Source: Bidens hawaiensis
Lineage: Eukaryota; Streptophyta; Magnoliopsida; Asterales; Asteraceae
NCBI GenBank assembly: GCA_021521415.1
Contig: JAIQDT010006483.1
Span: forward strand, 121,736-185,735
DNA: 64,000 nucleotides
Direction: 5' to 3'
The notes under the pieces are model-generated. The model saw only the letters and a list, made by a program, of their open reading frames with translations, did no database searches and had not been told where the DNA came from. Both the position numbers and the translations under genes were made by a program. Positions within the stretch are counted from its first letter, which is position 1. Each line of letters begins with the position of its first letter. Below are positions 37,681 to 49,606 of the stretch, in pieces.

Positions 37681-38955
37681 TTAACTAAGAACGTGCCGGT
37701 GATGGTGCCGGTGATGGTGTCGGTATGTCCTCAGCCTTCTTGGTGTCGAGTACGAAGACTCTAGCATTCCCCTTCTTCCCATCATTCTTAGTGCTGCTCT
37801 CTCCAGCACCTCCACTAGCAACATTTCTCTCTGGACATTCAAACTGTGATGTCTCATTTCCTTGCAATTAAAGCAAGTCATTGTTTTCTTCCAGCAACCA
37901 GCTGCAACATACGCTAGCTTGTTGCATGAATCACAAACTGCAGATGTAGAAACTGTAAATCGGCATCGAGCCAGATGATGCCTCTTACAAATCTTGCACA
38001 GTGGATAGTTAGAGGTAAAACCTCCCCTCTTATTTTCAACTTCTTTACCCTTGAAACGGGTATTTCCTCTCCCTTTCTTATCATTCATTGCATTATCTTT
38101 CTTATCTTCTTCCTTGTTTCGGATAATACCATTCATCAGATATCCAGCCAGTTCCATGGTGGAATCGGATGCTTGCGGCAAATGAGACCTTACCCTGTCT
38201 TGGATCTCTCTCGGTAAACCCCAATGTAGCGTGTCACCTTGCTTGACTCGGGTGTTACCAATCGTGGCACAAGCCTACAATACTCTTGAAACTTTGTCTT
38301 GTAGTCTTTCAGATTAGTTCCGACCACCTTGTGGTTGAGGAACTTAGTTTGGATTAAGTCTGTCTCATATATCGGACAAAATTTCTGCAGAACCAAACTT
38401 TTAAACTCCTCCAATGTCAATTGATACATGCTCTTCTCCCCTTTGACATCAACAAAGTGTTCCACCACTAAAGCGTTTCCATTTTGAACATTTGAGATGT
38501 GTACTAAATCTTTTCTTCTTCAGTACATTTCTTATTATTGCAATCTACTCCATATCTTTCAGCCATCTTATTGTCACTATGGCGCCTTTATCACCGTAAA
38601 ACTCCTTTGGTCCATATGTATTGAAATCTTTGAATAAATAACCTTCGATTCTCCACTTCTCTTTAAAGGTTCGGTTGAAATCTTCACCAGTATTCGGACC
38701 ATGATCACTTTCTTCATCTAGATGTGTAGGATTCGGGCGAGATTTAGATTTAACAATTCTACTGAACGGTTGAGTTTCACTTTCATGAACCGATTTTTCT
38801 TTCATGGTTGGTAGCAAAGTATTCATTACATTTATCATTTCTTGCATTTTTTTCATTAGCTGCTCATGGTTTCCTTGAGCAGCCTCAGTTCTCATTCGGT
38901 TGCTTGTTGAGTTAGAAGCTTCCATGTTTTGCAAAGGATTACTTTGATTTGACAT
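37681..38955 (-). pseudogene. Gypsy gag
   Basis: Starts MSNQSNPLQNMEASNS. The capsid-like part includes LTLEEFKSLVLQKFCPIYE, LKDYKTKFQEYCRLVPRLV and VTRYIGVYR. Three Cys/His clusters follow (CKICKRHHLARC, CDSCNKLAYVAAGC, CFNCKEMRHH), the last a degenerate CCHC knuckle. Frame breaks near 38545 and 38185. Confidence 0.8.
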
Positions 38956-39116
38956 TCTGAAATTATAAAGTAATTGATTTAGAACCAATGATTTTATTTA
39001 TATACCGATAAACGTATATCTTACAATCCGGAATATTTTACAAACAAAAAACTTCAAACACAAGTACTACAACTAACTCAGAAACAAATGATACGAATAC
39101 AACGGAATAGGATTCC

Positions 39117-40128
39117 TAATATTTCATGTAGTCCTTTATCATCTTTTTCATCTTACTACATTTCTATAGTAATTTGCTTACCACTTTCTTTCTCTTGTTA
39201 CCTTCAGCAGCAACCTTCTTCCTTAGCTCATCCATTTCATGAAGTGCTCGATCAAGATGTTCTTCTTTGGATTGTGGCATGGCATTTGGATATCCATAGT
39301 GAGGTGGTGGATCTCGATATCCCATCATAACAATGTCATAGTGATTCTTTGGGTATGGTGGTGGGGGACTTGATTCAAACGGTAGATTGTAGAAAGCTTA
39401 TGCAGTTTCTCCTTGTTCCCTTATTTCATCCACTTGTTCCGATATGGTAGGAACAACACCGGTATAAGGTGGAAAACTACTTGGTAATCCTTGAACATAA
39501 GGATCTTGAGAATGATAACCGTGGGGCATACGAAATGATGGTTCTTAACAACCAGAGTCTTTAGGACATTCACATTTCATGTTAGTCAGAACATAGGGAC
39601 TTTTACATTCATCGCTTTTCTCCTCGGAGTTTTCCTTTTTCGGATCTTCATCTGATTCCTCCTCGGAATCAGTTTCCACATCATCCTTACTTAAATATAC
39701 TTGTATGGTCACCTTCAATAGAGGTTGCATTACCCTCATCTTGGGTCTTCTAGATGGACCTGCAATAGAATCAGTGCTGGAATCTGTTAGGTTATAGGTT
39801 GGAGTTCCAAAAGGCCATCTATTTTGGTAAGAGTGACACTGCATCCAAGTAGATGTGTCTTGCTCGTGTTCGGGTTTGATTGGTTTGTCAACTTCCATCT
39901 TGTCAGAAAGATGATTCTCCGGAGTCGGTGGATCAATTGTTATAGAATTGGCATTTGCTCTGTGCCGGGAAAATAGACGGGTTGACTTTCGTAGGGTATT
40001 ATAGGCACAACTGACTGGTCCTGACTGAAGAAATTAGTATAATAGATATCACTTCCATCTCCTGCATGATCGGGAATAGTTGGTTCCGGACAATTTGCCA
40101 TTCTACGTTCTTGACGAAAAGTTTCCAT
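39117..40128 (-). CDS. Leader ORF of unknown function between PBS and gag (copy 2)
   Basis: Starts METFRQERRMANCPEPT 168 bp after the LTR, then VVPIIPYESQPVYFPGTE, GPSRRPKMRV, an acidic block (ETDSEEESDEDPKKE), CECPKDSG, FPPYTGVVPTIS, FYNLPFESSPPPPYP, GYRDPPPHYGYP and a basic tail (EGNKRKKVVSKL). Same order as 23913-24880, with a one-base loss near 39945 and stops near 39545, 39400 and 39180. No known domain recognised. Confidence 0.6.
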
Positions 40129-40280
40129 GTACTTTTAGAATGACATCTAATAAGCTTAGAATAATGAGGGATGGGAAAGAATACCAACCTATCTTATCCC
40201 TATAAGATAATATAAAATATTGAAACTTATCCTTGATCAAAGCTTAAGTATGATTAAATACTTAATTCTCTAAAATCGAT

Positions 40281-40296
40281 GGCTCTGATATCAGCC
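40281..40296 (-). promoter_or_regulatory. Primer-binding site of the long Gypsy element
   Basis: Minus-strand GGCTGATATCAGAGCC directly after the 5' LTR; the tgatatcagagcc core is shared with the copy at 25038-25052. Confidence 0.7.
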
Positions 40297-42077
40297 TATC
40301 ACACCCCAATCTAGGGCTTAGGCGTGTGACCCACAAGTGGTACCCGTTTTGTAAATATATCAAAGTTTAAGGTTGTAAATCAGAAGACTTAATTAAAATA
40401 TTATTATATCAAAAGACAGGGATTAAACACCCGGTGGTTGGTAAAAAAAGTGTTTAAATTACAAAACCATAATTTACATTATTTTAGTATCAAAAACTCC
40501 ATCTGAGCCATCAGATTGTCTAATGGCTAATCATCAACTCCAATCTCCTATTCTTGATTACATGTAAAGCAGTTTATAAAATACGTCAACAACACGTGCT
40601 GGTGAACACATTGACACAAAACATTTTGATACTAAATTGTCCCCTCGAGACATCGTAGGCATCGGCCCAACGCGGCTTAGGAAATAACCAAGTTTGGAAA
40701 GTCTGAATTACTATTATAAACATCCTGCTCAACTCGAAACCGCTCAGCAAACACCGCAATGTCGAGGACTTAGCAACTACCAATATGCATAAGATAATCC
40801 CCTCTCGGACATTACTTAGGTCCGTCCCAACGTGGTGCGGTGTGCCCACCGTCTACCTACATATGTAGGATCCAGACAAACGTATACGATAGCCTGAGGG
40901 CGAATGATTACCTTTGTTTATAAAATTTTAGGGATACATAATCCCAAGTAAACATTTAAATACCTGGTTTATAAAGTTATAAAAGTTTGAGCATATTCAC
41001 CTTTTTTCTTGATCAGTGTGTCTCACTGTTTTATGCTTTCTTGGTACGTTGGACCTATAGTACAAGAATAACATTTTATAAATACTAAATCAATGATCTA
41101 GCTTCAGACCTTTAGTCAGTTTGCATAACCTCTACCTTGATATTCATTTCTTATAAAACATAAGGACCTCTAGTCCCTTCTTTGTACAACATTTATACAC
41201 TACGCTTCTTCTTCATGAAGACACGTATATATCGAGTTTCTTCTTTCATAAGAAAGTTTTATAAAATAAAGAATGATATTTTATCTATAACCTCGTCTTA
41301 TGAAATCTATATTTCGCTTATTATGTAATCAAGGTATGGGTTATATCTACGAGTAGGGTCTAAGCCTATATAATAAAATAATCGGGCAGAACCCCTACCT
41401 TGTATGGCTTGTTTATAAGAAATGCCTAAGCTTGACGTGGGCAGCATTCATACTTGTTGTCGGGAAATCGAGAGAATAAACCGACAGAGGTTCTACTTTA
41501 TGCACGTACTTCGAGACAACAAACACTTCAGAACGACGGGGTCACGGCACATCTTTTGAGGTTATATGGGTGATCAGAGTATGATTGGACGATTGAGAAT
41601 GTAAGGCCCCCGAGCCCAGGTGCCCTACTTTAATGCTGGTTGGATTTACTATTTCACATAATTCAGAAAATCATAGTTAATTAAAACATTTTGCGGAATA
41701 AAAGTCAACTATTCTTACATAACATAAATACTTTATCTTAAACAGAAATAACATAAGTCTTAAACATTAAATATAAATAACACGTGACTCTTCTTTTCTT
41801 TGATGCCAGTCTTCGTTTACTTGCCACGTGTCTCCCTCATGCAACCTGTCTCATCCTACTCACCTGCGTGCATACTAAAAGTCAACTATGCTGAGTGAGT
41901 TCTAGTCAATCAATTAACATACAATACATTCACTTTCATACTTATACGTGCCCGAAGATACATATTTCGTACTTTGCTTGCCATTACTCATTCATATATA
42001 CTTTACACACATACATACGTATTTACGCACTTTCTTTCCTACTTTCCTAAGGTATACCGTAAACTATCATACCTCTA

Positions 42078-42320
42078 CTATCTCGGATATTATCAGGGTT
42101 TGGTCCGTCAATCTCAGATATTTGCAAGGGTCTGGTCCCTTCTACCCCAGATATTAATAGGGTCCAGTCCCTCTAATCTCAGATATTATTAGAGTCTGGA
42201 CCCTACTATCTCAGATATTTTTAGGGTCTGGTCCCTTCTATCACAATCTCAGATATTTTTAGGGTCTGGTCCCTTCTATCGTAATCTCAGATATTATTGG
42301 GGGCTGGTCCCTTTGTCTCG
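42078..42320 (-). repeat. 32-bp minisatellite in the solo LTR, seven units
   Basis: Units built on agatattattagggtctgg and tccctt; the (a/g)gatatt word recurs at about 42085, 42116, 42149, 42181, 42213, 42251 and 42288. It is the reverse complement of the repeat at 63390-63549. Confidence 0.9.
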
Positions 42321-43578
42321 CTTAACCATACAACCATACAAGTTCCATCAGTCGTCTATACCTTTACTTCACACTTTTCCTATCATATGTGCATACTACG
42401 CATCTTTCAATTGCATATATGATAATCATATTTATATACGCACATTCATACAACATTCAATAATAGCATTCAATAAATAATCCTACACATATCATACACT
42501 TATCGTTTAGGACAAGTGTATTAACTATCACATAGGAGTATGCACACAGCCCCGAAAAACGTCACAGAGAAAGGGGCTAGAACTCACCTGTAAACGATTC
42601 CTCTCTGAATTAATAGTAATGCCTTTCTTCAACCGTGCCCAACTAACTGTTAATAACATACACGTATTAATCTCTATATTTGTTTGTTCTTTATTCTCTA
42701 AAGTTAACGGGGTTAACTTTCACGTTGACCGAACCGACATGTATTCTTCTTTAACCGATCCTATTAATTTAATATACTTTAACCTTATTTTACTATTGAA
42801 CCGACTTCATTAGTTTGCATTCTTAACTATATTTATTATAATCGTATGCATATCTATTATCATATTATTTCATTATTATTTTAATTCATATTCTATCTTG
42901 TCTTAAGTTCTCATCTTCACATTTTATATTATATATATATATATAGTATTTTACAAATTATCTTTCGTTCGTATGCTCCCTTCAATTCCTCTATTGATAT
43001 AACGAGCTTTTACGTTCGAGTGTTTCTGAACGGGTCCCATAATTCATTGGTTTACTATAAGGTGGGTTACGGGTTCAGGTTTCATTTACCTTGTATCCTT
43101 TACTTTTACCTTTCATGTCTAACATTATTATTAACAACTTACTACTATTATTATTATAGATTTATTATTTAAGTATTAATATTATTGTAATACAACCCTT
43201 ATTATATGTATATATATATTCACTTCATTATTATTAATTCACGTTCTCACGCATTTACAAGTAAACGTTTCCTTAAGTGAGTTCGGGTCGTACTTAACTC
43301 ATGCTCGGTTAAGTTCTTACTAACGTTTCCTATATCTAATCTTCATTTAATCCCACTCCTTAACGAGTAGGTTATGGTGTTGGCACATATTCAACTTCCA
43401 TTCCATTGTTTGAGGCGGGTTACGGGTCTTTAAACGAGTCGTGTCTCGGGTTGTTCAACGAGTCGGGTCTCGGGTTCGGGTCTCATTTAGTTTCTTATTC
43501 CTTCCTTATCATACTTTTATTATAATTATTGAAAGTATTATTATTTATTATGATTATTATTAAAGTTTTATTATTATG

Positions 43579-43612
<34 letters not shown>

Positions 43613-43869
43613 GCTAATTACCAAAACACCCCCAAACCCTACCTATTTAACAAACCCCACCCCACCATACCCCACCTTCATCTTCCTCCTTCCTCCTAAC
43701 ACACGGCCGCCATTGCCGTCGGCCTCCTTCCTCCTTTCGCATTCACCAAGGGGCGGATCTATAGTGAAAACGGGTGGTTCCGAGGAACCACCCGAGTTTT
43801 AAAATAATAGTGTATTTATATATAGAAAATAATAAAGGAACCACCTTATAAATTAGAAAGGATCCACCT

Positions 43870-43945
43870 TACAAATGTTTGAAGCCTTTGTCTAGCTGGA
43901 AACCTATTGGTTTTGTAACCCGGAGGTCACATGTTCAATTCTGGT
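43870..43945 (+). other. tRNA-like module in the hAT-like element
   Basis: tctagctggaaacc followed by ttgtaacccggaggtcacat and gttcaattctgg resembles A box, anticodon arm and B box of a tRNA-derived promoter. No full cloverleaf. Confidence 0.4.
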
Positions 43946-44020
43946 TTTTGAAACATTTTTTTTTACTTAGTTAGGGTTTTATAATAAACACAACCAGTGA
44001 CCAGTCCACAAAACACCACA

Positions 44021-44209
44021 CAGCGCCTCCCCAGTCTCGTCGTTTAACCGCCGCAGATCTTCTCCGTGATTCCAATTTATCAAACTATTACTTCTCAAAG
44101 CCACCACCATCAGATGACTTCGAAGCTGACTTCCAGGGATTCAAAGACCGAATTCAGGATAACAATAAGCCTAAGCCTTTTGTTTTCTCAGCCAACAATA
44201 ACTCATCTG
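44021..44209 (+). pseudogene. Captured exon fragment of a group VII ERF transcription factor gene
   Basis: An open frame of about 60 codons reads APPQSRRLTAADLLRDSN, then SKPPPSDDFEADFQGFKD, then KPKPFVFSAN. The order RRLTAxDL, DDFEADFQGFKD, KPFxFSA is typical of the N-terminal half of ERF-VII proteins (RAP2.2/RAP2.12 type), which act in low-oxygen responses. The N-degron start and the AP2 domain are absent. It ends at tctg followed by gtaattc at 44210, a plausible old splice donor. Confidence 0.65.
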
Positions 44210-46904
44210 GTAATTCACTTTTTTTTCATTAATAGTTTAAGGAATTTGTTATAGGTAAATTACAAGTCGTGAACTTGAAGCTTCTAGATCTAACTTATCA
44301 AACTAGATTGATGACATAGAAACTAGTCTGTTCTTTCTTGTTATGAATTGCGTATTCGTAATAATATATATATATATATATATATAAATATTGAAATTTA
44401 AAGCTTTTTGAATACCAAAACTAAGTCATTTGAAAATTAATTGATCTTTAAGTTGTTTATTTGTCCCCAGCCCCTGACCCTCTTCAACCCCTGACTGCCG
44501 GCAGCCTCACTCCGTCAGCCACTCGTCCTCGTCACTCCGACCATCGTGGAACGTCGGCAACCTCACTCTGTCAGCCACTCAGCCGTCCCCGTCCTCTTGC
44601 CACTGCCTACTCTTACTCGAATCCTCTAATCCTCCCACTTTGAAGGTAAGTTTACATTCACAATCCATTGTTAAATGTTAATTGTTCGTGACTTCTTGTA
44701 AAATGTTAATTGCTCTTGATTGTTAAGTTATTTGTTAAATTTAGTTTTAGTTTCTTAGATTGTTGGTTTTAATTTGTTAGTTTTTAATTTCTAATGACGG
44801 TGTCTCTTTTATTATTTTATCGTATTTTTATTATGTAATGAATTTTCTCGAACCATCGAACCGACCCGAACCTTAAACCGACCCGGATTTTTTTATACCC
44901 GACTCCATGAAATAGAAACGTCTAAAAGTAGTGCACCACCCGGAAAAAAATCCTGGATCCGCCACTGCATTCACCGGCCACCACCGGCAATATTCATCCA
45001 TAGCTAGCACCTAATCTAATCGCGTACAAGGGATTCGCACATCGGAAATTCGCACGGGGATTCGCACGTCGGAAATTCGCACGGGGATTCGCACGTCATG
45101 CAATGCGAATTTGTGAAATTCGAACGTTTGCGTCCAAAGTATTTCGCGTGTCGTAGTACTCGCGTGAAGGCTCGGATCTGGTTCGGGTTTCCATTTGGTT
45201 CAAGCGGCCGCGTCTAGTGTTTCGTGCGGCTTCCTATTCACCGGAGACGAGTTCACTTGAGCCGGAACTCAGATCTAGGTCTCGTTTTGGTTGTTGGCGT
45301 TTGGCGTGGAAAACAAGGAATGTTTACGGGTTCTTGGTTCAGATCCGGGTTCTGTGTACGCTTACTGCTTGCTGGAGACGAGTTCCACCTTGCCAGAACT
45401 CGTCTGCCCTTTATTATTATTTGTATCATTGTTTAATGTCATGTTATTATTACTTGTATTGGCTTGCTTGAAGTTCGTTTATCATGCTTCGTTTGTGTCG
45501 GTTAGCTCGGTTCCTTTTTTGTGTTTAGTTTTCGAACTCATTTGTTCATTTGTTAATGGATCTAGAATAAAAATGAGATGAGAATGAAATGGATATTAAT
45601 AATTTAATACACAAGTACCTTATGGATTAGATCGAGCTTGTTCACTTGAAACTTTAACCGGATCTCCTAAAAATCTTGAATGGGTAAAAAGGATGTGTGT
45701 ACATGGAATTTGTGTGTGTATGGACGTGTGTGATAATAATTGGGGAATGACGAGGGAATGATGAGAATAAGGATGGAATTAGGGTTTTAGGGGTTTAAAT
45801 AGGCAATGACCAAAGGCCCAAAATATGTTTAAGTCCATTAAGCATGTTATTCATATCCTATCCCACTATTATTTAATTAAACTAGACAACATTACACGAC
45901 ACGAGACTAAAATAATCTGCATTATTTAATTTAAATAAGTCTCCAAAACAAGGACGTTACAGAGAACTTATCCTATGGCTTCCTATTTATAGGCAGAAAA
46001 AGTGTTCCTTCCCATAGCGCGAAGGAACATCATCATGCTTGTTCACAAATTTCCTAAAAGTTGGGGATGCTATGACATTCGTCGGTTTTCGGGTTTATTA
46101 TTATTTTTTTGTATTCTTTTATTAACCATTTGTAATCGGGTCTTCATAATTATTAAAGACGTCAAATTATTATGTTATTTATGTGGCGTCGCTCGGAATT
46201 AACGTATCCGTAATTGTTTAGTATATAAAGTATCACATTTATATATTTTTAACCCCTTTAACTTAGTTTTACCCCTCTTGTTTAGCAAGCCAAACCCAAA
46301 GGACCGTTATTGCAAAATAAAAAAAAAGGTTCCGTCCCTTTCCCAGTACCCCGTCGTCACCGAACCACCCCCTTTCCATCTTTTTCTTCAAATTGACCCG
46401 TTAAATCAGCCATGAACCATGGAATTGAACGCGTATACTTGTTTCTTGTTCAACGCAAAATCAAACATTATAGATGTCCGTTAATTGACAACTAGCTCGA
46501 ATCAATTTCATTATTTCTCTGGTGCGGCAGAATTTGATCTCTTAAACCTATAAATACATAACCAAAACGCAATTAAACGAACCCACACCATCCTCTTATA
46601 GTTGCGAACCAGAACCCTCAACCAATTTCATCAAAGAAGCTGTGTACGATCGTTTTGGTTGCTTGTTCAAACCGAAACCCTAAGTTCTTGTTTGGTATCA
46701 ATCCTTATCCAAACCAGGTAATTAGTATATTGTTTGAGTTCGGATTTGGATGCTTGATAAAACCCCTCTGTCAATTTTAATCGACAGAGGGTATATGATC
46801 TTCAATTTAGGATTTAACAGATTAGGGTTTATGTTAATTAGGAACCACAGGTGGGCAAGTGTTTATAAACTTTCTAAATCAAACATATAGAAATTATCTT
46901 GTTA

Positions 46905-46975
46905 GTCCGGATGGTCATGTGTTGGTATGTTGGACCCATGCCCTACAGACGCAGGTTCGAGTCCCCTTTTTGACC
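46905..46975 (+). other. tRNA-like A/B-box module in an LTR
   Basis: gttggtatgttggaccc, then ccctacagacgcaggttcga and gtcccc resemble A box, anticodon arm and T arm of a tRNA. No acceptor stem, so not a tRNA gene. About 355 bp after the TATA-like box. Confidence 0.5.
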
Positions 46976-47175
46976 AGTTTTGATTTTATTTTTTTCTTTT
47001 CTTGTTCTAATTAAAATTTATTGTTTAAACTTTATTTATATTAAAAACCAGTATTATTTACACTTGTTTAACGAACCAAACACTATTAAAATTTTAAGAT
47101 AAATTCTCATTAAACGTTTTCCGGTATATATATATATATATATAAAATCAATTATAAATCTATATATTTTTACTA

Positions 47176-47179
<4 letters not shown>

Positions 47180-47231
<52 letters not shown>
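47180..47231 (+). repeat. (TAA)n microsatellite
   Basis: About 17 uninterrupted triplets. Confidence 0.95.
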
Positions 47232-47232
<1 letters not shown>

Positions 47233-48226
47233 CTTTTAAGAATACTTAAACTAATTAAATTCTTCTCATACATAAATTTTATGTGAACACCTTAACCCAA
47301 ATATATTATAAACCCATTTTTGTGTTCATGCCTAGTTCGTTTATTTTTTTAGATGTTTATGTTGTTTTTACTTTAGAATTAGGACAAATTTTCGGGACTC
47401 CTCGCAGTACCAACTAGTGTCTTTGACCGTTACAGTCGTCTCGCTACCGTTGTCCCCATCTCAAGTGAGATTTTTGTAACCCCATTTTAACGTTTTATAA
47501 TATTTTGAGGTGTAGCATTTCACAAGTTTTCTAGTTATGCACTTGTTTACAAACAAATTTACTTTTATCGTACATGCTAATATTATTCATGCATATTGTT
47601 TATGATTATACGTGAACTTGCTTGCAACGTGTTTATTGTCTTTATGTTTGAAGTTACGCAAACGCATATACATAGTGGGAGGGTCCAACGGGACATACCT
47701 GCGCCATCTAACGTTACGACTTCGGTTGTTCGAAAGATGGTTCTCATTTCCCCTATTACTAGGGCTTCGGCTAATGGAACGGGAGGACGACACTAGTTGA
47801 ATCATTTACTTTACACTTGAATATTTATTACATGACGATCATTGAATCGCGCGTTTATATATACATATATATATATACACATATATATACATATATATAT
47901 ATATATGCACACAAAAACTTATTAAAACTCACCAACTTAATTGTTGACAAATATATTATTTTCAACGTGCTACAGGTTAAATCGATGGTATGCTAAGGAG
48001 GAAGATTATTAGTATACCTTAGGTTATTTGAATAAAGAACTTTTTTACTTTTTCGATGAAGTGTTACTATTTCCTTTTGACTTATGAACAATTTGTGCAT
48101 TTGTGATGATATGAAGTGAAATAAATATATTTATTATCGCTTTAACAGCGTTACGAGCTTATCAGTGATCTGTACGTTACACCATGTTACACCCGGGCGT
48201 ATTCCTCTTAAAGCCAAGGTGTTACA

Positions 48227-48275
48227 TAGGGCGTCTAACCCTGAATACTCGTGTAAGGTAGGAGTTCCGCTTAAG

Positions 48276-48313
<38 letters not shown>

Positions 48314-49606
48314 GTGGCTTAAACCATAGTCGGAGGTATAGCCCGAACCTTGATCACAGTTAACTATAATATGACTTTTAATAAGCAAAGGTTATAGACA
48401 AATTATTGTTTCTTCGTGATTAAGAAACGTAAGCATTCACACACGAAGATTATAGTTAATAATATTTCTTTATGATTAAGAAATATAATATTCACATGTA
48501 AAAGGTCATAGTAATGTTTCTTCTTGAAGAAGAAACCCAGTATAGATGTTTCTTCCTGAAGAAGACACGTAGCATATAATTGATGAAAAAACAAAGGGAC
48601 TAAAGGTCTAAATGTTTTATACAAATAAATGATTCGTCAAGGTTAAAGCTATACAAAACAGACTACGGGTCTGAAGCTAGATCGTTGATATAGATATTTA
48701 TACAAAGGTTATTCTAGTACTATAGGTCCAAGATAACAATCAATCAACCAGAAAGCAGGAATCAGTAACAGAAACTGATTATAAACAGGAATCAGTATCA
48801 GAAACTGATTACAAACAGAAAAGGTGAATGCGCGCTAAACTTTTACAAACTCTTTTAGAGTTAGACTGTTTGCGTAGGATCTATGAATCCTTAAAACCTT
48901 ATGTTACAATAATAATTAATGGGCATACTCTGGTTAAAAGTAAACATGTGTCTGGATCCATTCATACATGGTGTCTCAGATTTACCCGGGGCCATGCATA
49001 TTATCCATACGCCTCTGAAAGTCCGTTGGGCAATTCAGAGAAATGAGATTGTGTATATGTTTTAATTGTATATGTACTTATGGTAATGCCATCCCAAATA
49101 AGTTGGGTGCCTGATGAGTAGTCATAAATATATTATTGTTGATTTTACAATGGTATTAAAAAGATTTTACAAAAGAGTTAACGTCATTCACCGGCTGTGT
49201 GCTGACGTATCCCCCCCCCACATTTCAGGGTAATAGTAAATGTTAGAACAAACAAGCAAGATAGATTTAAAGACTGGATATATAGTCATTAGACGTTATT
49301 TGATGGCTCAGATATTTTATTTCAGAATATTATCAAGAATCATATTTTCAAAAGACATGTATTTAAAAAATCCAATGGGTATTTAAATCCTGAGTTTTCA
49401 ATATAATAATATTTTATTCAAAAGATTTCCGCTCATATTTTGTCAAGCTGGATTTATAACAAGAAATGGGTATTTGAACCCAACATTTTTATTAAAGAAT
49501 ATTATTATAAAGACTTCTGCTAAAACAAACCCGTAACTCTGATATATTTACAAAACAGATACCAACTAACGGGTGTTATACCTAGTCCCTAAGTCGGGGT
49601 GTGACA
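48227..49606 (+). repeat. Inverted LTR fragment of the long Gypsy family
   Basis: Plus-strand landmarks match the reverse complement of 29770-34492: aggtaggagttccgctt, ctgaagctagatcgttgata, ataggtccaag, tatttaaatcctgagt and the end tcggggtgtgaca. The first ~900 bp of the LTR are missing. It contains (att)n at 48276-48314. Confidence 0.75.

Larger units (their letters stand above)
43748..44967 (+). mobile_element. Non-autonomous hAT-like element with captured gene fragment
   Basis: Flanked by cattcacc at 43740-43747 and 44968-44975 (9 bp if the preceding g is counted). Left end aaggggcggatcta and right end, reversed, cagtggcggatcca form an imperfect 14-bp terminal inverted repeat. An 8-bp duplication favours hAT; 9 bp would suit a Mutator-like element. 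1,220 bp, no transposase. It contains an ERF-VII-like coding fragment. Confidence 0.72.
41600..45961 (-). mobile_element. Solo LTR nested in the 5' LTR, GAGAA duplication
   Basis: Minus-strand start TGTAACGTCCTTG at 45961 and end GGGGGCCTTACA at 41600, flanked by gagaa (41595-41599 and 45962-45966). Without the hAT-like insertion it is about 3.1 kb, with no gag or pol. It shares a 32-bp repeat unit and its 3'-end sequence with the LTR starting at 62073, so both are one family. Confidence 0.82.
46046..48226 (+). repeat. LTR-like unit of another Gypsy family, in the mosaic insertion
   Basis: Starts near tgctatgacattcgtcgg (about 46059) and ends ccaaggtgttaca. TATA-like cctataaatac is at 46548, a hairpin at 46764-46791, a tRNA-like module at 46905-46975 and (taa)n at 47180-47231. 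Near its end cacccgggcgtattcctctt resembles cactcgggcgtttccgcttt at 56108. No duplicated flank found. Confidence 0.5.

Noticed and set aside
45217..45581. Overlapping ORFs in the solo LTR
   Set aside because: Three frames are open at once in GC-rich LTR leader sequence, with repeated gagacgagttc words. No protein similarity.
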